From positions 2,604,001-2,668,000 of the forward strand of contig NZ_CP031969.1 of the NCBI RefSeq assembly GCF_003443735.1: a DNA stretch of 64,000 nucleotides. Reading direction: 5' to 3'. The position numbers and the translations under genes are program-made. The notes under the pieces were generated by a model. That model did no database searches, was not told the DNA's origin, and saw only the letters and a list, made by a program, of their open reading frames with translations. Position 1 is the stretch's first letter, and the number at the start of each line of letters is the position of its first letter. Source of the DNA: Streptomyces sp. CC0208 (GTDB lineage Bacteria; Actinomycetota; Actinomycetes; Streptomycetales; Streptomycetaceae). Shown piece after piece: positions 51,970 through 59,906 of the stretch.

Positions 51970-52551
51970 GTGGCAACACCCCCAGGTGGTTCATCTGGCA
52001 ATTGGTCGTACGGTCCTGGCCAGGGCCAGAACGACGGTTCTCAGAACCCGAACCGCTACAACTTCCCCTCCGCTCCGAGCCATCGGCAGCAGCAGCCGTA
52101 CGCGCCCCAGGGCCCCGGCCCGTCGCCGTACGACCAGCCGCCGGCCCCGCGCATCCAGCCCGTGCAGCCGCAGCGACGCTCTCCTGAGCCTTCCCCCGCG
52201 GGAGGCGCCAGCAACCCCCTGGTGCGCCCGTACGCCATGACCGGCGGCCGTACCAGGCCGCGGTACCAGCTCGCCATCGAGGCGCTGGTGCACACCACCG
52301 CGCAGCCGCACCAGATGCAGGGCCAGTTGCCCGAGCATCAGCGGATCTGCAACCTCTGCCGGGAAATCAAGTCGGTGGCGGAAATCTCCGCGCTCCTGAC
52401 GATTCCTCTCGGCGTGGCCAGGATCCTCGTCGCCGACTTGGCGGAGGCGGGCCTGGTCGCCATCCATCAGCCCGGCGGCGACGAGAACGCCGGCGGCCAG
52501 CCAGACGTGACACTGCTCGAAAGGGTGCTCAGTGGACTTCGCAAGCTCTAG
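51970..52551 (+). CDS. cvnC2: DUF742 protein CvnC (second conservon)
   Basis: The 193-aa protein has a long disordered Gly/Gln/Pro-rich N-terminus (about 80 residues, GSSGNWSYGPGQGQNDGSQN and on) absent from its 132-aa paralogue, then the same DUF742 core (LVRPYAMTGGRTRPRYQLAI to RVLSGLRKL). GTG 51970 is preceded by ggaggaggagag. The gene overlaps cvnD2 by 20 bases. The extra N-terminal region is the main protein difference between the two CvnC. Confidence 0.92.
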   Translation: MATPPGGSSGNWSYGPGQGQNDGSQNPNRYNFPSAPSHRQQQPYAPQGPGPSPYDQPPAPRIQPVQPQRRSPEPSPAGGASNPLVRPYAMTGGRTRPRYQLAIEALVHTTAQPHQMQGQLPEHQRICNLCREIKSVAEISALLTIPLGVARILVADLAEAGLVAIHQPGGDENAGGQPDVTLLERVLSGLRKL

Positions 52552-53113
52552 CGGAGGGCCTTCCCGCTCCACCACGTCCGCGAAGATCGTGGTGGCTGGC
52601 GGCTTCGGCGTGGGCAAGACCACGTTCGTCGGCGCCGTCTCGGAGATCAACCCGCTGCGCACCGAGGCCGTGATGACGTCAGCTTCGGCGGGCATCGACG
52701 ACCTCACCCACACCGGGGACAAGACGACCACCACGGTCGCCATGGACTTCGGCCGCATCACCCTGGACCAGGACCTGATCCTGTACCTCTTCGGTACGCC
52801 CGGGCAGGACCGCTTCTGGTTCATGTGGGACGACCTGGTCCGCGGCGCCATCGGCGCGATCGTCCTCGTGGACACGAGGCGCCTTGCCGACTGCTTCCCG
52901 GCTGTCGACTACTTCGAGAACTCCGGGCTTCCTTTTGTGATCGCCCTCAACGGGTTCGACGGCCAGCAGCCGTACAACCCGGACGAGGTCCGGGAAGCCC
53001 TGCAGATCGGGCCGGACACTCCGATCATCACGACGGACGCCCGGCACCGGGCTGATGCGAAGTCTGCGCTCATCACGTTGGTCGAGCACGCGTTGATGGC
53101 TCGCTTGCGGTAG
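52532..53113 (+). CDS. cvnD2: Ras-like GTPase CvnD (second conservon)
   Basis: 193-aa GTPase with P-loop VAGGFGVGKTTFVGAV, FGTPGQDRFWFMWDD and ALNGFDG, nearly identical to CvnD1 (a few V/I, H/Q, A/N and S/A changes, plus two extra residues near the N-terminus). GTG start inside cvnC2. It closes the second conservon and is followed by a very strong terminator. Confidence 0.93.
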   Translation: MDFASSSGGPSRSTTSAKIVVAGGFGVGKTTFVGAVSEINPLRTEAVMTSASAGIDDLTHTGDKTTTTVAMDFGRITLDQDLILYLFGTPGQDRFWFMWDDLVRGAIGAIVLVDTRRLADCFPAVDYFENSGLPFVIALNGFDGQQPYNPDEVREALQIGPDTPIITTDARHRADAKSALITLVEHALMARLR

Positions 53114-53122
53114 GTTCCTGCG

Positions 53123-53173
53123 GCCACTGGGCTGCCACAGACGGTTGTACGCCGTCTGTGGCAGCCCAGTGGC
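53123..53173 (+). terminator. Strong terminator of conservon 2
   Basis: A perfect 22-bp stem (gccactgggctgccacagac plus gg, with its complement) and a 7-base loop start 9 bases after the cvnD2 stop. Its right arm runs directly into a GC-rich repeat. Confidence 0.85.
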
Positions 53174-53202
53174 TTGTCGCGCAGTTCCCCGCGCCCCTGA
53201 AA
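53173..53202 (-). repeat. GC-rich interspersed repeat core
   Basis: Read on the minus strand: tttcaggggcgcggggaact followed by gcgcgacaag, which from memory is one of the commonest intergenic repeats in Streptomyces. It is attached to the conservon 2 terminator. Related cores lie at 37427 and inside smc. Confidence 0.6.
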
Positions 53203-53217
53203 GCGAAAAGCAAGAAA

Positions 53218-53257
53218 GCCTGAGGGCCCCCTCTCTTTCGAGAGGGGGCCCTCAGGC
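53218..53257 (-). terminator. Terminator of the acyl-CoA carboxylase operon
   Basis: A perfect 18-bp stem (gcctgagggccccctctc) with a 4-base loop (gaaa on the minus strand), followed on the minus strand by tttcttgcttttcg. It ends the accB-accE transcript 12 bases after the last stop codon. Confidence 0.88.
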
Positions 53258-53269
53258 GTCGTACAAGGC

Positions 53270-53461
53270 TCAGTGCCAGCTGTGCGGGGCGCGGAAGCCG
53301 CCCTCGCGCTCCAGGCGGCGCCAGCCGGCCTTGGGGCGGCCTCGGTGGGCCGGGGTCTCGGAGGGCCGGGCTGCGGCGCGAGCCAGCAGGATCGCCGTGA
53401 TGGCGGCGACTTCCTCGGGCTCGGCGTGGCCCTTCTCGACGCGGATGTCAGGGGTGCTCAT
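53270..53461 (-). CDS. accE: Acyl-CoA carboxylase epsilon subunit
   Basis: The 63-aa protein (MSTPDIRVEKGHAEPEEVAA to GGFRAPHSWH) is the small epsilon subunit that supports assembly and activity of actinobacterial acyl-CoA carboxylases. The family marks are the opening RVEKGHAEPEEVAAITA and the Trp-containing C-terminus. It lies 57 bases downstream of its beta subunit gene. In S. coelicolor the gene in this place is called pccE or accE depending on the complex. Confidence 0.92.
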   Translation of the reverse strand: MSTPDIRVEKGHAEPEEVAAITAILLARAAARPSETPAHRGRPKAGWRRLEREGGFRAPHSWH

Positions 53462-53518
53462 AGGTCACAGTCTCCGTGAGAGAGGTTTCCGCGAGGGTGC
53501 CGCGGAGGGTCCGCGGGG

Positions 53519-55114
53519 TTACTGCGGAGGGTTGCCGTGCTTACGGGAGGGCAGGTCGGCGTGCTTCGACTGGAGCATCGCCAGGGACCGGATCAGGACC
53601 TCGCGGGTTTCCGCCGGGTCGATCACGTCGTCCACGAGGCCACGCTCCGCCGCGTAGTACGGGTGCATGAGCTCGGACTTGTACTCCTTGACCATGCGGG
53701 CCCGCATGGCCTCGGGGTCCTCGGCCTCGGCGATCTGGCGTCGGAAGATGACGCCTGCGGCACCTTCGGCACCCATCACCGCGATCTCGTTCGTCGGCCA
53801 CGCGTAGGTGAGGTCGGCGCCGATGGACTGGCTGTCCATGACGATGTAGGCCCCGCCGTACGCCTTGCGCAGGATCAGGGAGATCCGCGGCACGGTGGCG
53901 TTGCAGTACGCGTACAGCAGCTTGGCGCCGTGGCGGATGATTCCGCCGTGCTCCTGGTCGACACCCGGAAGGAACCCGGGGACGTCCAGGAGAGTGACGA
54001 TCGGGATGTTAAAAGCGTCACACATCTGGACAAAGCGCGCAGCTTTCTCCGATGCCTCGATGTCCAGGACACCGGCGAGCGTGGAGGGCTGGTTGGCCAC
54101 GATGCCGACGACCTGGCCGTCGAGGCGGGCCAGCGCGCAGATGATGTTGCGGGCCCAGCGCTCGTGGATCTCCAGGTAGTCGCCGTCGTCGACGATCTCC
54201 TCGATGACCTTGGTCATGTCGTACGGCCGGTTGCCGTCCGCGGGGACCAGGTCGAGCAGCACGTCGCCGCGCCGGTCGGCCGCGTCGCCGGACTCCACCC
54301 GCGGCGGGTTCTCCCGGTTGTTCTGCGGGAGCATCGACAGCAGGTAGCGCACCTCGGCGAGGCACGTCTCCTCGTCGTCGTAGGCGAAGTGGCAGACACC
54401 GGACGTCTCGGCGTGCACGTCGGCGCCGCCGAGGCCGTTCTGGGTGATCTCCTCGCCCGTCACCGCCTTCACGACGTCCGGTCCGGTGATGAACATCTGG
54501 GAGGTCTCGCGGACCATGAAGACGAAGTCGGTGAGGGCGGGGCTGTAGGCCGCACCGCCCGCGCACGGGCCGAGCATCACCGAGATCTGCGGGATGACGC
54601 CCGACGCCTTGGTGTTGCGCTGGAAGATGCCGCCGTAGCCCGCGAGGGCGCTGACACCTTCCTGGATACGGGCGCCCGCGCCGTCGTTCAGCGACACCAG
54701 CGGCGCCCCGGCCGCGATGGCCATGTCCATGATCTTGTGGATCTTCGTGGCGTGGGCCTCGCCCAGCGCGCCGCCGAAGATGCGGAAGTCGTGGGCGTAG
54801 ACGAAGACCGTACGGCCCTCCACCGTGCCCCAGCCGGTGATCACACCGTCGGTGTACGGCTTCTTGGCCTCCAGGCCGAACCCTGTCGCCCGGTGCCGGC
54901 GCAGCTGCTCGACCTCCTGGAAGGACCCCGGGTCGAGGAGCAGCTCGATGCGCTCCCGTGCGGTCAGCTTGCCCTTGGCGTGCTGCGCCTCGGTCGCCTT
55001 CTCGCTGGGGCCGGCCAGGGCCGTCGCACGGATCTCGTGCAGCTCGGCCACCCGCCCGCGCGCGTCCGTCGGCTCACCCGTCGACTCACTCGGCGCCTCA
55101 TCCAAAACGGTCAT
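53519..55114 (-). CDS. accB: Acyl-CoA (propionyl-CoA) carboxylase beta subunit
   Basis: The 531-aa carboxyltransferase subunit transfers CO2 from biotin to acetyl- or propionyl-CoA, giving malonyl- or methylmalonyl-CoA for fatty acid and polyketide synthesis. Key parts are KLTARERIELLLDPGSF, SLNDGAGARIQEGV, MLGPCAGGAAYSPALTDF, DVPGFLPGVDQEHGGIIRHG and RKAYGGAYIVMDSQ, with the two oxyanion holes. The residue that decides acyl length (Asp/Ile in the pocket) lies in the MLGPCAGGAAYSPALTDF helix, where Asp is seen (ALTDF), fitting propionyl preference; this needs comparison with the structures. Start ATG 55114. Confidence 0.92.
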   Translation of the reverse strand: MTVLDEAPSESTGEPTDARGRVAELHEIRATALAGPSEKATEAQHAKGKLTARERIELLLDPGSFQEVEQLRRHRATGFGLEAKKPYTDGVITGWGTVEGRTVFVYAHDFRIFGGALGEAHATKIHKIMDMAIAAGAPLVSLNDGAGARIQEGVSALAGYGGIFQRNTKASGVIPQISVMLGPCAGGAAYSPALTDFVFMVRETSQMFITGPDVVKAVTGEEITQNGLGGADVHAETSGVCHFAYDDEETCLAEVRYLLSMLPQNNRENPPRVESGDAADRRGDVLLDLVPADGNRPYDMTKVIEEIVDDGDYLEIHERWARNIICALARLDGQVVGIVANQPSTLAGVLDIEASEKAARFVQMCDAFNIPIVTLLDVPGFLPGVDQEHGGIIRHGAKLLYAYCNATVPRISLILRKAYGGAYIVMDSQSIGADLTYAWPTNEIAVMGAEGAAGVIFRRQIAEAEDPEAMRARMVKEYKSELMHPYYAAERGLVDDVIDPAETREVLIRSLAMLQSKHADLPSRKHGNPPQ

Positions 55115-55265
55115 GTAGCGACCATACGAACACCCGCGAGAAAAGCGAGCCGTCGACTCCTCACAGTCTCCGGCCCGTTTTCCTGGTGCGACCGAACAGA
55201 ACCCTGGAAGCATGCAGGCGTTCTGACTGCTCAGGGGGCCTGCCCCTTGTAGGGGTCGTACAAAG

Positions 55266-57599
55266 TCAGAGTGTGAGAGCCACCTCACATCGGTGGGTGG
55301 CGCATGCCGTCCCCGGAGTGACGCGCAGGTGCAGCAGGCGGCCGGTGGCAAGCACCTCGACCGTGTCGTCGGCCCGCACGACCGACCGCACGGGCCGATT
55401 CCAGACGATCTCCAGCGGTTCGCCCGAACGGGGTGGCTCGGCCACGCAGAGGGTAGCGGTACGGCCGCTGCGGCGGACCAGCACGCTCGCCGCCGCCGAC
55501 GCGGTGAGCGGGCCCGCGGTGCCGGCCCGCCAGAAGTTCGCGGCGGTCAGGCCCAGGCGGTCGACGCGGACCGCCTGCCACGCGCTGTCGTTGGCGAGGA
55601 CCGACAGCCAGTGACGGTCGGCGGCGCGGGCCGCGACGGTGCGGCGGGACGCCCCGGGCATCAGGACGTAGGCGTAGGAGGCGTCCACCGGGTCGGTGCC
55701 GTGGTCGAGCCAGAGGGTCTGCCAGCGCCGGGTGCGCCGTTCGGTCGTGCTGGAGGTGTTGATGTCGGACCAGGCGCCGGTGCGGTCCTCGCGGAGGGCG
55801 CGCACGCCGTCGGGGACGAGCCAGCCGCCGTGCCCCTCCAGATGGGCCCAGCCCCGCCCCCGTACGAAGGACTGCGTGCCGCCCTCCCCCAGGTTGCGGT
55901 TGTCGACGACCGTCTCGACCGGGACGCCGTCGGCGCAGGTGATGCCCGCGCCGAGGCAGATCACCGAGTCGTCGACGCAGAACCACGACTTGCGGGCCTC
56001 CAGCGTCGACCCCAGTCCCTTCAGGTGCTGGCCGATCGCCGCGTACTCGCCGTCGGTCGTGCCGCCGACCCAGCGGACGTCCGGCTTGGGCTCGCCCCAC
56101 TCGCCGCCGGCCCGGTCGGGGAGACGCTTGGTGGAGACGGTCGTGCCGGGAAGGCGGTACCAGTCGACGGTGGGCCAGTACCAGTCGGTGTACTGCTCGC
56201 CGTGGCCCTTAGCCCACCAGGAGAGCATTCCGGCTCCGGTGTGCCAGCCGCGCGGGTTCTCGCCGTTGCCGCATTCGTAGGCGGCGATCCGGTCGCTGGC
56301 CATGGCGATGTTCGCGACGAATCCGGGGCGGCGGTGGACGGCCCGGTCCATGGCGGCGAAGAGGGTGTGCCCGACGGGTTCGGGGGCGGCCGGGACCGGC
56401 GAGGCGGCCACCGTGTGCAGCCGGGCGAGGTCGGCGACACCGAACTGGGGCGCTGTCAGGACGGGGCTGACGGTGTCCCGTTCGATCCAGCCCTTCACCA
56501 GGCCGTGCCAGCGCGTGCGCTCCTGCTCGCTCGCCCCGCCCGCGAGCAGCGCGATGGCGGCGATGATCCCCTGGCCGTGGAAGTGGTCGCCGCGCAGGAC
56601 GTGGCGGTCGTCGCCCTTGAGGTGACCGCGGCTGATGGCACGGCCGTTGACGCTGTCCATCACCAGCCCGTCGTGGATCAGCGGGGCGTAGGCGCGCTCG
56701 ACGCTGTCGAGGACGGTCTGCCGGTTCGGGTCGGTCACCTCCCACTCGGAGCCGGCGAGAAGGGCGAAGAGGCGGCCTAGACCGTCGAGCATGACCTGGC
56801 CGTAGGTGCCGGAGTAGGCGACCCAGGTGTGCTGGACGAAGGACCCGTCGGCGTAGAGGCCGTCTCCCTTCGTGACGTACGGGAAGACCGGCGAGAGGGC
56901 GTCGCGGGCGAGGGCGATCCGGTCGGGGGCCCTGCCGAGGATGCCGCGCAGGGCGACGGAGCGGCACAGGTCGACGCGGTTGGCGCCGGTGGAGGTGCCG
57001 GAGTAGTCGGTGAGCATCGCGTCGGGGATGAAGTGGTCGACGGCGGCGCAGGCCGCGGCCCTTTGGGCGTCCGTGAGGTGGTCGTGGAGGGCGGCCGTGA
57101 CGTCCATGAGGAGGCGGGGGCTGCCGATCTGCCATTCCCACCAGTTGCCGTAGCGAGTGGTGGAGGGGTTGTAGACGGTCGCGGAGAGGTGGTCGAGGCC
57201 GCGGAGGACGTCCGCGAGGAGGCTCTCGTCGCCGGTCGAGCCCGTGCCCTGCTGGACGTGGGCCTGGGTCATGGTCCACAGGCGGCTGTAGCTCCGGGTG
57301 ATGCCGGCCGGGGGGTCATAGGGCAAGCCTGGCCAGAGGGAGGTGGAGGTCGGGGCCATGGCGGCGCGGAAGCCCCGGGCGAGTTCGCCGGTCTCGGCGA
57401 GACGGGAGGCGTACGGCTCCGCCGCCGGGTCGTAGCCGGTGCCGAGGGCGATGTCGATCCAGCGTCGGCGGAGGGTGTCGTAGGGGTCGGCCGAGAGGGA
57501 GCGGGCGCGGGCCGGCGGGGCGGCGGCGGCCAGGAGCGCCGCCGCGAGTAAGACGGCTCTTCGGGTGGGGCGTACGGAGGCTCTGCGCTGCGGGTTCAT
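55266..57599 (-). CDS. Secreted polysaccharide lyase family 8 protein
   Basis: The 777-aa protein has a twin-Arg type leader (RRAVLLAAALLAAAAPPARA) and the layout of PL8 lyases (hyaluronate, chondroitin or xanthan lyase): an alpha/alpha-toroid with YNPSTTRYGNWWEWQIGSPR containing the catalytic Asn, FVQHTWVAYSGTYGQVM containing the catalytic His and Tyr, and NGRAISRGHLKGDD with conserved Arg. The second half (from about 400) is the beta-sandwich part, with GNGENPRGWHTGAGMLSWW. Substrate cannot be told; streptomycetes use such enzymes on hyaluronan or bacterial exopolysaccharide. It stands alone, 150 bases from accB. Confidence 0.88.
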   Translation of the reverse strand: MNPQRRASVRPTRRAVLLAAALLAAAAPPARARSLSADPYDTLRRRWIDIALGTGYDPAAEPYASRLAETGELARGFRAAMAPTSTSLWPGLPYDPPAGITRSYSRLWTMTQAHVQQGTGSTGDESLLADVLRGLDHLSATVYNPSTTRYGNWWEWQIGSPRLLMDVTAALHDHLTDAQRAAACAAVDHFIPDAMLTDYSGTSTGANRVDLCRSVALRGILGRAPDRIALARDALSPVFPYVTKGDGLYADGSFVQHTWVAYSGTYGQVMLDGLGRLFALLAGSEWEVTDPNRQTVLDSVERAYAPLIHDGLVMDSVNGRAISRGHLKGDDRHVLRGDHFHGQGIIAAIALLAGGASEQERTRWHGLVKGWIERDTVSPVLTAPQFGVADLARLHTVAASPVPAAPEPVGHTLFAAMDRAVHRRPGFVANIAMASDRIAAYECGNGENPRGWHTGAGMLSWWAKGHGEQYTDWYWPTVDWYRLPGTTVSTKRLPDRAGGEWGEPKPDVRWVGGTTDGEYAAIGQHLKGLGSTLEARKSWFCVDDSVICLGAGITCADGVPVETVVDNRNLGEGGTQSFVRGRGWAHLEGHGGWLVPDGVRALREDRTGAWSDINTSSTTERRTRRWQTLWLDHGTDPVDASYAYVLMPGASRRTVAARAADRHWLSVLANDSAWQAVRVDRLGLTAANFWRAGTAGPLTASAAASVLVRRSGRTATLCVAEPPRSGEPLEIVWNRPVRSVVRADDTVEVLATGRLLHLRVTPGTACATHRCEVALTL

Positions 57600-57651
57600 A
57601 CCGGGGCATCTACCACCGCGGGGCGATCAGGCCAACACTCTGCGGATGATG

Positions 57652-57680
57652 TTGAAACCTGTACGGAATAGGTCTACGGT
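57652..57680 (+). promoter_or_regulatory. Likely promoter of the YceI gene
   Basis: ttgaaa (57652-57657) and tacggt (57675-57680) with a 17-base spacer lie 54-82 bases before the YceI start. Confidence 0.55.
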
Positions 57681-57687
57681 CGTTCGC

Positions 57688-57702
57688 GTTGACTGGTTCA
57701 AC
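57688..57702. promoter_or_regulatory. Candidate MarR-type operator before the YceI gene
   Basis: gttga-ctggt-tcaac is an inverted repeat just downstream of the promoter; a further gttcaac follows at 57703-57709 and the outer pair gatgttgaa/ttcaacatc spans the promoter. The pattern fits a MarR-like regulator, none of which is adjacent. Confidence 0.4.
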
Positions 57703-57733
57703 GTTCAACATCCTCACTTCAAGGAGCTCTGTC

Positions 57734-58288
57734 ATGGCGAACACCGACCTGACCGCACTGACCGGCGACTACACGATCGACGCCGCCCACTCCACGATCG
57801 GCTTCACCGTCCGTCACGCCATGGTCACCAACGTCAAGGGCACGTTCGACGACTTCAGCGGCTCGCTGCACCTGGACGGCGGCGACCCGTCCGCGTCGAC
57901 GGCCTCCATCGACGTCAAGATGGACAGCATCGACACCGGGTCCGAGGACCGCGACGGGCACCTCAAGAGCGCGGACTTCTTCAAGACCGACGAGTTCCCG
58001 ACGATGACCTTCCGCTCCACCAAGGCGGAGGCGCTGGGCGACGAGGACTACCGCATCACCGGCGACCTGACGATCCTCGGCACCACCAAGCCGCTCACCA
58101 TCGACCTCGAGTTCAACGGCGCCGCGAAGGACCCCTTCGGCAACGAGCGCGTGGGCTTCGAGGGCAAGGCCGAGATCAAGCGCTCCGAGTGGGGCCTGAC
58201 CTGGAACGCGGCCCTGGAGACGGGCGGTGTCCTGGTCTCCGACAAGATCAAGCTGAACTTCGACATCTCCGCGATCAAGAACGCGTGA
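57734..58288 (+). CDS. YceI-family lipid-binding-like protein
   Basis: The 184-aa protein has the YceI beta-barrel signature: GDYTIDAAHSTIGFTVRHAM, VKGTFDDFSGSLHLDG, SIDTGSEDRDGHLKSADFF, ITGDLTILGTTKPLTIDLEF. YceI proteins bind isoprenoid-type lipids such as polyprenyl chains in a hydrophobic tunnel. There is no signal peptide, so this member is cytoplasmic. aaggag lies 8 bases before ATG 57734. Confidence 0.92.
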   Translation: MANTDLTALTGDYTIDAAHSTIGFTVRHAMVTNVKGTFDDFSGSLHLDGGDPSASTASIDVKMDSIDTGSEDRDGHLKSADFFKTDEFPTMTFRSTKAEALGDEDYRITGDLTILGTTKPLTIDLEFNGAAKDPFGNERVGFEGKAEIKRSEWGLTWNAALETGGVLVSDKIKLNFDISAIKNA

Positions 58289-58458
58289 CCCGGTCGCCGC
58301 GGATCAGCAGGTGCGCCGGTACGGGAGATCCGGGAGACACGTCTTCCGGACGGACCCGGAAAGACCCGAACCGGCGCGCTCGCAGAGCTGGGTGACCAGA
58401 CGGTGCGGGTTCAGCTGAGCGAGCCGTCGGCGCCGAACACGAGGGTGCCGACCCCCGC

Positions 58459-59856
58459 TCAGAACCCCCCGCCCCCGAAGTCCCCTCCCCCACCCCCGAA
58501 ATCGCCCCCGCCTCCGAAGTCCCCACCGCCGCCGAAGTCCCCGAAGTCTCCGGAGTCGAAGTCCGAGCCGGACAGGTCGCCGCCCTCGTAGCCGCCGCCG
58601 AAGTCGCCGTAACCGGAGCCGTAGTCGGCCGCGTAGGCGGGTGTGGCCATCATGCTGCCGAGGACCGTGCCGACCAGGAGCCCGGGCAGGAGGCCGCCGC
58701 CGAAGTAGCCGCCGGCCCAGGGGCCGTAGGCCGGGCCCGCGTCCCAGTAGGGGCGGCGGCCCTGGTCGGTGTCGACCTCGCGCATCACCGGGTCGCGGCC
58801 GTCGGCCAGGCGGGTGGCGTCCGCGGCGCAGACCGGGACCTCGCGCGCGGCACCGCCCGGCGGCGTCCAGGCGGCGTCGGTGACGGAGGGGCCGTGGCGG
58901 GGGTCGAAGAAGCAGGGGGCCCGGCGCTCGGGCAGCGGCCGGCCCTCGCGGCGCGCCGCGAGCTGGGCCAGCGAGAAGCGGCCGTCCTCCAGGGCCTGGG
59001 TGACCCCTCGCACGTCCTCGGGCCGGGTGGCCGCCCCCATGAGCGACTTCGCCTGCTCGTACGCGTCCAGCGACCGTTCGTAGTCCGCGCGCATCGCGTC
59101 GTCGGCGCCCGCTTCGGCGGGGTGGAAGTCCAGCCGGTCCAGTTCCTCGCCGAACGCCGTGATGTCCTCGTCCACCACCACCCGCAGCTTCTCCAGCGCG
59201 GCCCGCTGTTCCTGCGCGTGCCGGCGCCGGTTGCGGCGCACCAGCGTGTACGCGCCCGCGCCACCGGCCACGAGCACCGCGCCGACCGTGATCAATGCCG
59301 TGCTCGACACCCCGCCGCCGTCGTCCGCCGACCGCCAGGTCGACGGAGCCGAGCCGCCCATGTTGGTGACCGCGGCGGCGGTGAAGTCGCTCAGCTGGGC
59401 GCGGGCGTCCTCGCCCTGGACGGTCGTCACCAGGTTCCGTACGGCCGCCTTCGGCAGGACGGAGGAGTCGGCGCGGGCGTCGAAGGCGTCGCCGAGACGC
59501 ACCGCGTAGACGCCGGTGATGCCGGTCGCCGTGCGCAGCTTGGTGAACAGGTCCTGCTTCGGGTAGTCGGCGGGCAGCACCGCGACGAACAGCGGCTTGT
59601 CCGCCTTCGTGATCCGGTCCGCCAGGGCGTCCGCGTCCTTGGCGGACAGCTGGGCCGCGGCGGCCGGATCGACGTAGACCGGACTCCTGCGGAGGGCCTG
59701 ACCGATCGCCGAGACACTCGTGGCGGTCGTGGTGCCCGTCGTGGCCGATGCGGGCGGGGCGGTCGCCGCCAGGGCGGCCAGGGCCGCGAGCACCAGGGCG
59801 AACAGCAGCCCCGGAAGGCTTCGGGTCCGTACGACGGCCTGCGCGGTGGCCTTCAT
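58459..59856 (-). CDS. Membrane protein with N-terminal TPM-like domain and Gly-rich tail
   Basis: The 465-aa protein has a signal peptide (LLFALVLAALAALAATAPPA), an extracytoplasmic domain (about 45-165) with sequence pattern of TPM/DUF domains (RRSPVYVDPAAAAQLSAKDA, LFVAVLPADYPKQDLFTKLR), one membrane segment (about 185-205, TALITVGAVLVAGGAGAYTL), a cytoplasmic helical part, a hydrophobic segment (YFGGGLLPGLLVGTVLGSMM) and a Gly/Phe/Asp-rich tail of repeats GDFGGGG. Function unknown. The repeated tail makes the 3' end prone to length change. Confidence 0.75.
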   Translation of the reverse strand: MKATAQAVVRTRSLPGLLFALVLAALAALAATAPPASATTGTTTATSVSAIGQALRRSPVYVDPAAAAQLSAKDADALADRITKADKPLFVAVLPADYPKQDLFTKLRTATGITGVYAVRLGDAFDARADSSVLPKAAVRNLVTTVQGEDARAQLSDFTAAAVTNMGGSAPSTWRSADDGGGVSSTALITVGAVLVAGGAGAYTLVRRNRRRHAQEQRAALEKLRVVVDEDITAFGEELDRLDFHPAEAGADDAMRADYERSLDAYEQAKSLMGAATRPEDVRGVTQALEDGRFSLAQLAARREGRPLPERRAPCFFDPRHGPSVTDAAWTPPGGAAREVPVCAADATRLADGRDPVMREVDTDQGRRPYWDAGPAYGPWAGGYFGGGLLPGLLVGTVLGSMMATPAYAADYGSGYGDFGGGYEGGDLSGSDFDSGDFGDFGGGGDFGGGGDFGGGGGDFGGGGF

Positions 59857-59906
59857 ACCTCGACGCTACCCGAAGCCCCCCGAAAGCGACCTCTCCGGCC
59901 GCCCCC

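Noticed and set aside
58459..58570. Short tandem repeats resembling a CRISPR or satellite
   Set aside because: They are codons for the Gly/Phe/Asp-rich tail of the TPM-like protein; no unique spacers.
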